This document shows, in pieces, positions 1-5,289 of a stretch of DNA of 5,289 nucleotides. Position 1 is the stretch's first letter. Every line of letters starts with the position of its first letter. The stretch comes from JAHQVK01 sp039819565. GTDB lineage: Bacteria > Myxococcota > Kuafuiibacteriia > Kuafuiibacteriales > Kuafuiibacteriaceae. The DNA lies in assembly GCA_039819565.1 (NCBI GenBank), contig JBCBRU010000630.1:1-5289 (forward strand). The letters run 5' to 3'. The notes beneath the pieces are model-generated. The model worked only from the letters and a program-made list of their open reading frames with translations. It was not told the origin of the DNA and made no database searches. Made by a program: the position numbers and the translations under genes.

Positions 1-737
1 ACCAAAGCCTCGACCGCGGGACGCTCCGGCCCGTCCCCGATCATGACGAGGCGGGCGGGGAGGTCGTGAGGGAGGGCGGCGAAGGCGCGCACCGCGTCCG
101 CAGCTCGCTTGACGGGCCGGAAGTTGGAAACGTGAATGGCCGTGAAGGGGCTCCGATGGCCGCAGGACGTCGTCGGCTGGGGGGAGAAGCGCTCCAGATC
201 GACGAAGTTCGGGATGACGCGCACCTCCCTCGGAAGAGGCCCCATCACCTCCTCGGTCCGGACCGCGAGGTGATGACTCGGGGCCGTGAGCTGAGCGGCG
301 TCGAGGAGGGCACGGCGGGTGACGCCTCGATAGGCCGGGCTCGCTCCGACCGGAGTCACGTCGGTTCCGTGAAGAGTGACCACCAGCGGCGGCGCCGCGG
401 AGCCGACGATGCCACGGGCCAGCTGAGCGGCCACGGCGTTGGGCACCGCGTAGTGCACGTGGATGACCTGAATGTGGAATCGCTCCGTCAGCTCAGCGAG
501 CTTCGACGCGAGGGCCAGGGTGATCGGAGGGCGATTCAAGGACGGGGCGTGAGGGATGTCCGCGGTGTGCAAGCGCACCGGCACGTCGAGGTCCTCGAGA
601 CGAAAGGGAGGGCGATCGGACAAGAGATGGACTTCGTGACCACGCTCTGCAAGACCACTTGCCACATCCGCCGCCACGATACCGCTCCCCCCTACGCCCG
701 AAAGGCAGAGGGTCGCGACCCGCAGCCGCTCGGTCAT
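1..737 (-). CDS. bshA: BshA, N-acetyl-alpha-D-glucosaminyl L-malate synthase (3' end cut by window edge)
   Basis: This retaining GT4-type glycosyltransferase catalyses the first step of bacillithiol synthesis in the cytoplasm: UDP-GlcNAc plus L-malate gives GlcNAc-malate and UDP. Reading from the ATG at 737, 245 codons stay open to the left edge. The N-terminal Rossmann domain shows the glycine-rich loop VGGSGI (residues 15-20), HVHYAVP (93-99) and TLHGTDVT (121-128). The second domain begins with IPNFVD (175-180), HVSNFRPVKR (202-211, the Arg/Lys motif that contacts the UDP-sugar phosphates in GT4 enzymes) and IGDGPE (233-238). These match, in order and spacing, the BshA sequence I remember from Bacillus subtilis, and separate it from generic GT4 enzymes. 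Family members are about 370-380 residues, so roughly one third is missing, including the expected E-x7-E acidic motif. The start overlaps the bshC stop by four bases and has a GGAG ribosome binding site. I see no frameshift or lost key residue in the visible part. Confidence 0.93.
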   Translation of the reverse strand, partial: MTERLRVATLCLSGVGGSGIVAADVASGLAERGHEVHLLSDRPPFRLEDLDVPVRLHTADIPHAPSLNRPPITLALASKLAELTERFHIQVIHVHYAVPNAVAAQLARGIVGSAAPPLVVTLHGTDVTPVGASPAYRGVTRRALLDAAQLTAPSHHLAVRTEEVMGPLPREVRVIPNFVDLERFSPQPTTSCGHRSPFTAIHVSNFRPVKRAADAVRAFAALPHDLPARLVMIGDGPERPAVEAL

Positions 738-2296
738 GGAGAGAGCTCCAAAGCCTCCGGAGAAAAGGGGACGTAGGCGTTGAGGAATCGGTCCACGAGA
801 GCGGCGCGGCCGTGGCGGGCCACGAGGTCGGTCAGACCGAGAAGTCGCTCCTGTGGTTGGTCGAATGGATAAAGACGGGACCGGACCTCGGCGTAGCGCC
901 GGGCGCGCACGGCGTCCGCCCGAGCCCGGAACCGAGCTGCTTGCCCGATGAAGCGATCCACGTTGCGGCGCACACTCCGCAAGGTTCGTTGTCGGGCTCG
1001 CTCCACCCCCGCATCTTCGAGTGAGAGCGACGCCAGAGCTTCGGAAAAGGGAGCCCACAGCTGAGCTTCGATCGCGGATGGAGCGAGATCGGGTCGCAAG
1101 CGGGCCGTGCGAGCAAGCCACTGGCTCGGCGCCTCGGCGCAGTCCGAAGCCGTGGCTTCGAGGGCATCAAGCCGCCGGCGCACCCAAGGCTCGACCCAAG
1201 TGGCCGCGCCGCGGGGCGCGATCGCGGTTCGCGCCACGCCGAGGTGTGTTCGGAGAGGACCCAACTGAGCGAGGTAAGCGGCCTCGCCCGGCCCCACCAG
1301 CTGGACCGCCACTGGCAGCACCCTATCCTGAACCAAGGGACGCAGGAGCGCCGAGGTTGTAAAACATTCGGGAGCTACGGCGAAGCGTTTTGCAATCTCT
1401 CCTGCGCCTTCAGGGCCTGCCGGAGTCCTGAGAAGGCCGGGCCCGCAGGACACGAGGCGGTGCCGCGGCGCGCCCCGAGCGTCTTGGAGAAAGCTCAGCG
1501 TGCGGCCCGGCTGAAGGGGAATCTGAGGCCGGAAGCCGAGCGCCTCGACGCCGCGAGTCCCCGCCACCAGCGCCGCCTCGATCCCGCCGAGATCACGAAG
1601 AGTAGCGACGTAGAGATCCTGCGTCGCTCGCGCTACCTCGGGTTCGCGACCTCGCAGGACCAAGATGGGGACCTCAGCGAAGGCCGCCGCCAGGTTTCCG
1701 CAAAACGCGTCGGACCAGCCCGCTTCCTCCAGCCACGGTCGAGCTAGATCCTCGGCATCGGAGAAATGAGGGGTGCCCTCGAGGCTCGCCAAGACCTCCC
1801 GAACCCCCGCCCGCACGTGGTCCGGCACCTCCCGGTCTCCCACCGGGACCCGCGGCGCCAAATCCTCAAAGGTCCTGCGGCGGAGCTCACCGGATCCGTC
1901 GATCCAGGCGAGGTCGGTCATCTCCTCGAAGTCGTGATCTTCATCCTGCACCCAAAACACCGCCGCCGCGGGGCGCCCCGAAGTCCGGAGCGCGTCGGCG
2001 ACACGGACCGCGCTGAGCGCTTTGTGAAAAGTATAGAGGGGACCGAGAAGAAGGCCGGCCTGCTGCCCCGTCACCACCGCCACGCCGCCGTCGGCCAGAA
2101 CCTGGAGAGCCTTTTGGGCGGCCGGGCGCTGATTGGCCGGTTCCGCGGCCAGCACCCCGAGGATGTTCGAGGGGGTCCGAGGAAGAGCTGCGAGGTCGGC
2201 GGAAGATGGAGCGTGGGCGGTCTGCCCGAAGAGCTGCAGTACGGCGGGGTCGCCCGCCTTCCAAGATGCGGCGAACGATCGCCTGCCGGCGCTCAC
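734..2296 (-). CDS. bshC: BshC, putative cysteine ligase of bacillithiol biosynthesis
   Basis: BshC performs the last step of bacillithiol synthesis, adding L-cysteine to GlcN-malate; the enzymology of the family is incompletely resolved. Visible motifs in the 520-residue product are VVTGQQAGLLLGPLYTFHK (74-92), FWVQDEDHDFEE (114-125), LLRPLVQDRVLP (317-328), VGPGEAAYL (334-342) and the C-terminal LYPFDQPQER (475-484). These are the signature blocks of the BshC (COG4365) family. An Arg/Ala/Glu-rich helical segment (about 425-470) fits the coiled-coil arm of the family. The length is slightly below the usual 530-545, mainly from a shorter stretch before VVTGQQ. The start is GTG at 2296, the furthest upstream codon possible because an in-frame TAG sits three codons before it (2306-2308). 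No Shine-Dalgarno is visible, and the next in-frame GTG (V48) would remove family sequence. The stop overlaps the bshA start (ATGA), placing both in one operon. No signal peptide or membrane segment is seen. Confidence 0.95.
   Translation of the reverse strand: MSAGRRSFAASWKAGDPAVLQLFGQTAHAPSSADLAALPRTPSNILGVLAAEPANQRPAAQKALQVLADGGVAVVTGQQAGLLLGPLYTFHKALSAVRVADALRTSGRPAAAVFWVQDEDHDFEEMTDLAWIDGSGELRRRTFEDLAPRVPVGDREVPDHVRAGVREVLASLEGTPHFSDAEDLARPWLEEAGWSDAFCGNLAAAFAEVPILVLRGREPEVARATQDLYVATLRDLGGIEAALVAGTRGVEALGFRPQIPLQPGRTLSFLQDARGAPRHRLVSCGPGLLRTPAGPEGAGEIAKRFAVAPECFTTSALLRPLVQDRVLPVAVQLVGPGEAAYLAQLGPLRTHLGVARTAIAPRGAATWVEPWVRRRLDALEATASDCAEAPSQWLARTARLRPDLAPSAIEAQLWAPFSEALASLSLEDAGVERARQRTLRSVRRNVDRFIGQAARFRARADAVRARRYAEVRSRLYPFDQPQERLLGLTDLVARHGRAALVDRFLNAYVPFSPEALELSP
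746..749 (-). promoter_or_regulatory. Ribosome binding site of bshA, inside the end of bshC
   Basis: On the minus strand GGAG lies 8 nt before the bshA ATG at 737, inside the last codons of bshC. Together with the ATGA stop/start overlap it supports this ATG as the start and suggests that ribosomes finishing bshC reinitiate on bshA. A stronger GGAGG (754-758) lies 16 nt from the ATG, too far for normal initiation. Confidence 0.6.
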
Positions 2297-2302
2297 CGGC
2301 CG

Positions 2303-2317
2303 GGTCTAATCAAGACC
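2303..2317. repeat. Inverted repeat just upstream of the bshC start
   Basis: GGTCT, a 5-nt spacer AATCA, then AGACC form a perfect 5-bp inverted repeat ending six bases before the bshC GTG. It occupies the place where a Shine-Dalgarno would be expected and none is present. It could be a small mRNA hairpin that controls access to the start, a half-site pair for a regulator, or chance in GC-rich DNA. Function is inference. Confidence 0.3.
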
Positions 2318-2333
2318 GCGCGAGAGGCTCCAG

Positions 2334-2367
2334 AAAAAACCGTGGTGGATGTGGAACGATCCGTTCC
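2334..2367 (-). terminator. Weak terminator-like inverted repeat followed by T6, after the small gene
   Basis: On the minus strand, 25 nt after the stop of the small gene, GGAACG and CGTTCC form a perfect 6-bp inverted repeat with a 3-nt centre (2353-2367). Thirteen bases further on is a run of six T (2339-2334). An outer CGTG/CACG pair could extend the structure and bring it closer to the T-run. The spacing is not that of a classical intrinsic terminator, so this may instead be an operator for bshC or a weak attenuator. It lies in the 96-bp gap (2297-2392), which holds no gene. Confidence 0.3.
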
Positions 2368-2392
2368 GCCGCACGAGGGAATACCCGAGAGA

Positions 2393-2716
2393 TCAGGTGA
2401 GACGAGGGATGCCGAAGTCGACCTTGTGCTTCTTCTGATAGTCGTCGAGGTAAGCCTGGATCTCGTCCATCGAGGAGCTCTCGTCGATGAGTCCCTTCTT
2501 CTCGCCCTCGACGATGGCCCTCTTCATTCCCCCTAGGTCCCAGCTCAGCACCTGCTGAATATCCTCGGGGATCGCTTTGCCGTCCGGCGAGGCGCTCACC
2601 ACCTGAGTGATCTCGGCCTGGGTCAGCTGCTCCGCGGTCTCCATGTCGAGGAGCACCGTGCGCGAGGTTCCGTCCTCTCCAATGGTGCGAACGACGGCGT
2701 GCGTGAACTCTTTCAT
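2393..2716 (-). CDS. Small protein of unknown function (107 aa)
   Basis: I do not recognise this family. The product is soluble-looking and charged, with no Cys, no signal peptide and no membrane segment from the preferred start. An N-terminal part with beta-strand character (residues 2-24, including HAVVRTIG and RTVLLDM) is followed by helices (26-40, 50-75, 80-96) rich in Glu, Gln and Lys, and ends in a short tail (GIPRLT). It has 8 Lys in 107 residues, strikingly more than the Arg-rich neighbours. The preferred start is ATG at 2716. A GTG at 2758 would add 14 residues (containing CPTC), but that stretch overlaps a perfect hairpin and the extra residues do not look like the rest. Neither start has a good Shine-Dalgarno; GTAGG lies only 3 nt before the ATG. 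It is separated from the upstream bpX6 gene by 118 bp and from bshC by 96 bp, so it may be its own transcription unit. Reality as a gene is likely, given normal protein composition and no better overlapping frame. Confidence 0.7.
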   Translation of the reverse strand: MKEFTHAVVRTIGEDGTSRTVLLDMETAEQLTQAEITQVVSASPDGKAIPEDIQQVLSWDLGGMKRAIVEGEKKGLIDESSSMDEIQAYLDDYQKKHKVDFGIPRLT

Positions 2717-2719
2717 ATG

Positions 2720-2731
2720 CCTACATGTAGG
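2720..2731. promoter_or_regulatory. Perfect 12-bp palindrome beside the start of the small gene
   Basis: CCTACATGTAGG is a perfect palindrome three bases upstream of the ATG at 2716. A twofold-symmetric site in this position could be an operator for a dimeric regulator, or could fold in mRNA and cover the only Shine-Dalgarno-like bases (GTAGG). The symmetry is seen directly; the role is inference. Confidence 0.35.
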
Positions 2732-2741
2732 ACAGAGTCGG

Positions 2742-2759
2742 TGTGCGTAGCCACGCACA
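2742..2759. repeat. Perfect 7-bp inverted repeat with 4-nt loop
   Basis: TGTGCGT, AGCC, ACGCACA reads as a perfect hairpin, 26-43 nt upstream of the ATG at 2716. No T-run follows on either strand, so it is not an intrinsic terminator. It may be an operator or a leader hairpin of the small gene. Its presence argues mildly that this stretch is not coding and that the GTG at 2758 is not the true start. Confidence 0.4.
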
Positions 2760-2801
2760 ATCGACGCGCCGTCTCTTTAAGATTCATCGCACGAACCTCA
2801 C

Positions 2802-2813
2802 GATGCGCGCATC
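2802..2813. repeat. Perfect 12-bp palindrome downstream of the bpX6 gene
   Basis: GATGCGCGCATC is perfectly symmetric and lies 22 nt past the bpX6 stop codon, in the 118-bp gap (2717-2834). It contains alternating GC, which gives symmetry easily in GC-rich DNA, so chance is a real possibility. No T-run follows it, and no convincing -35/-10 pair for the small gene could be recognised in the gap. Confidence 0.25.
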
Positions 2814-2834
2814 CACCCGCAGAAACCCCGCGGC

Positions 2835-5289
2835 TTAGGTCAGGCGCACGCGCTGGGAAGCAAACCATCCGCGGGGCCCGGCCGCTTCGAGTCGCCCGTG
2901 TTCATCGAAGACGGTGATCTCGTCCCCGTGACAGTGAGCGCCCGGTGACTGGGCGCCTTCGAGGCGCAGACTGAGCAGCGCCCGACCGGCGCGCATGACC
3001 TCGATGTCGCCATCCCGGAACCACACCGCCGCGCGGCCGTAGAGCTCGCGTTCTTCACACAGCCACCGCGGGTCGTCTCGGTCTCGGCCCTCCCACTCCC
3101 ACCCGGTCGAGCGCGGAAGGCGATTCAGACCGCTCGCTTCGGTTCGGCGGATCAGGCGGTCGGCTCTCAGGTCGTAGGTCTCTCGCCACTCGCCCTCGTC
3201 GTCGACGCGCCACTGCACGAGCTTTCCCGGTTGAGCTCCGATCCACACCGCGCCGTCAGATCGCGAAGACCACAGGACGGTCGGCAACGCTCCGTCGAGC
3301 TCGAGCACCACCGCTTCTCCGCGCGGCTCGGTGGCGACGGCCCAGGTGATGCCGTCGTAGCTCGGAGCCCAGGTGCGAAGGGCGAGCTCTCCCTTCGGAC
3401 GCACCGAGAAGCGGCTGAGGTCCATTTCGCTCAGGCCCACGAGATCGCCGCGGCGAACGAGGAGCAGCGCCCGATGCCCCGCCTCTGCCACCACCAAACG
3501 TTCGGCCGCCACGAGATGATGGGCCAACACCGCCCCGTCCGGGGCCAGAACGGCCACTCCGCGCTCCCCGAGGGCCAAGAGCCACCGGCCGCTCGCAAGC
3601 CGCACTGCGTCCTGCACCGACTGAGTCCCCACGTCCCCGCTGCCCACTCGCCGCGCAAGGATACTTTCACTCTCATGGGTGACGGCGAGAGGCGGGACGG
3701 TCGCGGAAAAGAGAGGATCTCGAATGCCGTCGAGGAGCGTCCGCATCCGAGTCCGCTCCGAGGCGTGGAGGCCGTCCGCCATCAATGACAGCGCCACGGG
3801 CGGTCCGAGACCCTCCTGAACCGCAGACGCCACGCCCTTGCGCGGCAGAGCCTCGACCAGGGCCATGCGCACGAACCGGTCACCCTTCTCGAGGAGCTCC
3901 TGCAGTCTATCCATCACATCCGGAAGCTGCTCAGGGAATGCTGTCAGATACCGGGGTAGAATTCGCGCCCCCTCACCTCCGGCGACGGCAAGCGCGGCTT
4001 CGAACCAGCCGCGGAGCTCACCGTCGGGGTCCGGGCTGATTTCGAGGGCACTCAGAAAGCGGCCTTCCGCAGCCTCCTGCTTGGCCCAGGCTCGGGCCAG
4101 AGCATCCGCGGCCTCCGCATCCCGGGTGCGGAGCGCGGACACGGCAGATGCGAAGGCGCCGTGCCATCGCGCGAGCTTCGCAGCACGCGAGAGCTCACCG
4201 GCCCGCACCCACAGGCGCACCCTGAGCTCCGGCTCGAGCTCGAAGGTGTCGGCGGTCTCGGCCGCGAGACGAAAAGCCTCGACCGTCTCGAGGTAGAGCA
4301 CCGCCTCGGCTCGCTCCCCCAGGAGCTCCGCGAGAACGAAGGCCACCTCCTCGTGACGTCCCTCTGCTTTCAGACGTTCCGCGGCGGTCCGGTAGTGCTG
4401 GCGCAGACGGGTGATGGCATCGGCATCCCCGAACACCGTGCCCCCTCCCGAGGCGGGGGCGACCGGCCGAAGGTGTACGCGCTCGGGCAGACGCAGGTCT
4501 CGCGCGGGAGCCGAGGAGGGCTCGCCCTCTCCCCCCAAGGGAATGGCGCTCCTGAGGGCGGCGTCCAGATCTCCGTCACGAAAGCGCGTCGTGAGCTCTT
4601 CGAGGAGTTTCGCGTGCGCCCGCTGAAGCCGGTGATGGCCCAAAAACAGTCGGTCCCAGCCCTCTCGGAACCAGCTCCAGAATCCGGAGCTGGCTCCCGA
4701 CGTCCCTCTTGAGGGGGGCCGGGTCTGTCCTTCAGAGCCCTTACCCTGGCCCATCCGAAACCAGTCCCGCCAGGACCGGTCCTTCCCGCCCTCTTCCAGG
4801 CGCCGCAGGCTCTCCATCACCTCTCGCAACTCACTCTGCGCGTCGACATCCTCCGCCACCCCGGCCGCTCGCCGCAGGTCGACCTGGGCCCGGGGAAGAG
4901 AGGTGACGGCCGGAGGAGGAAGGGGAGCGCCGAGCGGCGAGACTTCGATCGGGGTCGCGGACAGCGCCAACCACGTCGACGGGTCCACCGCAGGGAGTCC
5001 GTCAATCGATAGATCGTGAACCCGACCTTGCCACGCGAAGCCCAGACGGTCGGCCTTCACCGCGATCTCATCGGAGGTTGCGAGTCCGCCTCCGGAGGTC
5101 GTGACCGCGACCAGGGCCGCGCCGTCTTCGGCGCGGAGGCGACGAGGGATCCCAAAGCGGTGAAGAAGAAGCTGGTCGTGCCCTCGTACCGAGTCCCCCG
5201 CCCGCCACTCCGTGAGGATCCGACGGCGGGCAAGATGCATTGGGATACCCTCCTCGACGTAGAGGCGACCATGGGCCTCTACCCAACCC
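2835..5289 (-). CDS. bpX6-type beta-propeller protein of a MoxR-vWA-beta-propeller (MVP) ternary system (5' end cut by window edge)
   Basis: The visible reading frame has 817 residues and is open to the right edge. Numbered from the internal ATG at 5240 (801 residues): 1-110 is the N-terminal bpX6 region, with LARRRILTEWRAGD, LLLHRFGIPRRLR and SGGGLATSDE; 110-195 is a charged, Gly/Ser-rich linker holding two Trp clusters; 196-237 carries the block GDLDAALRSAIPLGG (223-237); 275-505 is alpha-helical and repeat-like, beginning YRTAAERLKAEGRHEEVAFV and followed by LAELLGERAEAVLYLE; 520-801 is beta-rich with recurrent Gly-Trp/Asp strands, as in a beta-propeller. The LARRR, GDLDxAL-AIPLGG and FVLAELL blocks match the bpX6 proteins I remember. 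In MVP systems such proteins act with a MoxR AAA+ ATPase and a vWA protein, probably as scaffold or substrate-recognition subunit in the cytoplasm; this is a published genomic prediction, not a tested role. Sixteen codons before the ATG (including VEAHGRLYVEEGIP) are open and also resemble the family N-terminus, so the true start is probably off-window. No enzyme active site or membrane segment is seen. Confidence 0.85.
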   Translation of the reverse strand, partial: GWVEAHGRLYVEEGIPMHLARRRILTEWRAGDSVRGHDQLLLHRFGIPRRLRAEDGAALVAVTTSGGGLATSDEIAVKADRLGFAWQGRVHDLSIDGLPAVDPSTWLALSATPIEVSPLGAPLPPPAVTSLPRAQVDLRRAAGVAEDVDAQSELREVMESLRRLEEGGKDRSWRDWFRMGQGKGSEGQTRPPSRGTSGASSGFWSWFREGWDRLFLGHHRLQRAHAKLLEELTTRFRDGDLDAALRSAIPLGGEGEPSSAPARDLRLPERVHLRPVAPASGGGTVFGDADAITRLRQHYRTAAERLKAEGRHEEVAFVLAELLGERAEAVLYLETVEAFRLAAETADTFELEPELRVRLWVRAGELSRAAKLARWHGAFASAVSALRTRDAEAADALARAWAKQEAAEGRFLSALEISPDPDGELRGWFEAALAVAGGEGARILPRYLTAFPEQLPDVMDRLQELLEKGDRFVRMALVEALPRKGVASAVQEGLGPPVALSLMADGLHASERTRMRTLLDGIRDPLFSATVPPLAVTHESESILARRVGSGDVGTQSVQDAVRLASGRWLLALGERGVAVLAPDGAVLAHHLVAAERLVVAEAGHRALLLVRRGDLVGLSEMDLSRFSVRPKGELALRTWAPSYDGITWAVATEPRGEAVVLELDGALPTVLWSSRSDGAVWIGAQPGKLVQWRVDDEGEWRETYDLRADRLIRRTEASGLNRLPRSTGWEWEGRDRDDPRWLCEERELYGRAAVWFRDGDIEVMRAGRALLSLRLEGAQSPGAHCHGDEITVFDEHGRLEAAGPRGWFASQRVRLT
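5248..5255 (-). promoter_or_regulatory. Shine-Dalgarno-like GAGGAGGG before the internal ATG of the bpX6 gene
   Basis: GAGGAGGG lies 7 nt upstream of the ATG at 5240 on the minus strand, a near-ideal ribosome binding site. It also encodes Glu-Glu-Gly in the open upstream frame. It either marks the true start, giving an 801-residue protein, or is an in-frame coincidence or internal initiation site inside a longer gene. Family resemblance upstream favours the second, but the point is open. Confidence 0.35.

Noticed and set aside
66..776. Plus-strand open frame of 236 codons
   Set aside because: It lies opposite bshA, whose minus-strand frame has unmistakable family motifs. The plus-strand translation is Arg/Gly/His-rich low-quality sequence typical of an antisense frame in GC-rich DNA.
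1766..2536. Plus-strand open frame of 256 codons with a hydrophobic, membrane-like C-terminal stretch
   Set aside because: It spans the N-terminal third of bshC, the gap and part of the small gene in antisense. The hydrophobic part is the complement of Glu/Asp/Lys-rich codons of the small gene, an expected artefact.
2717..2758. N-terminal extension of the small protein from GTG 2758, adding a CPTC motif that resembles a zinc or redox site
   Set aside because: A single CxxC with no second pair, no ribosome binding site, and overlap with both a perfect hairpin and a perfect palindrome make it more likely non-coding.
2755..2777. Possible sigma-70-like promoter for the small gene (TTGTGC region and the AT-rich patch near 2777)
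   Set aside because: No pair of hexamers with correct spacing and acceptable match could be assembled; the -10 candidates are poor.
2785..2805. CATCG/CGATG inverted repeat with 11-nt loop after the bpX6 gene, considered as a terminator
   Set aside because: Only a 5-bp stem with a long loop and no T-run; not distinguishable from chance.
3231..3788. Plus-strand open frame of 185 codons opposite the bpX6 propeller
   Set aside because: It is antisense to a long, well-composed frame, has no recognisable domain and an Arg/His/Pro-rich translation.
4161..4712. Plus-strand open frame of 183 codons opposite the bpX6 helical region
   Set aside because: It is a shadow of the minus-strand gene; no family resemblance and no plausible neighbours on this strand.
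1..5289. CRISPR arrays, tRNA/rRNA genes, insertion sequences or attachment sites
   Set aside because: No regularly spaced repeats, cloverleaf-like sequence, transposase motif or terminal repeats were seen; almost all of the window is explained by the four minus-strand genes.

Overview
This 5.3 kb stretch is gene-dense and GC-rich (roughly two thirds G+C by eye). All supported genes read on the minus strand, so transcription runs from right to left. In that order they are: a large bpX6-family protein of the MoxR-vWA-beta-propeller (MVP) ternary systems, cut at its 5' end by the right edge; a small protein of unknown function (107 aa from the preferred start); bshC; and bshA, cut at its 3' end by the left edge. 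Only two short gaps, 118 bp and 96 bp, lack genes, and both contain perfect inverted repeats.

The left half is a bacillithiol biosynthesis unit. bshC and bshA overlap by four bases (ATGA), so they are very probably cotranscribed and translationally coupled. BshA makes GlcNAc-malate from UDP-GlcNAc and L-malate. BshC adds cysteine to the deacetylated product, GlcN-malate. The BshB deacetylase for the middle step is not visible here. The first 245 residues of BshA are present; the missing part would carry the rest of the C-terminal Rossmann domain.

The right half holds at least 818 codons of a multidomain protein: an N-terminal bpX6 region, a low-complexity Trp-containing linker, a conserved helical segment, an alpha-helical repeat region, and a C-terminal beta-propeller-like region. 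This family belongs to predicted NTP-dependent ternary systems in which a MoxR AAA+ ATPase, a vWA protein and bpX proteins work together. They were proposed on comparative-genomic grounds to act in biological conflict or complex remodelling, and I know of no experimentally established function. The partner genes are not in this window and, if present, should lie beyond its right edge, upstream in the direction of transcription.

The small gene between the halves is unlike its neighbours in composition (8 Lys in 107 residues, against about 4 in the 520 residues of BshC). I do not recognise it.

Organism: bacillithiol genes in a GC-rich genome, with an MVP component, point to a bacterium such as Gemmatimonadota, Acidobacteriota or Deinococcota rather than a low-GC Bacillota. 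This is inference; no RNA gene or taxon-specific marker is present to settle it.
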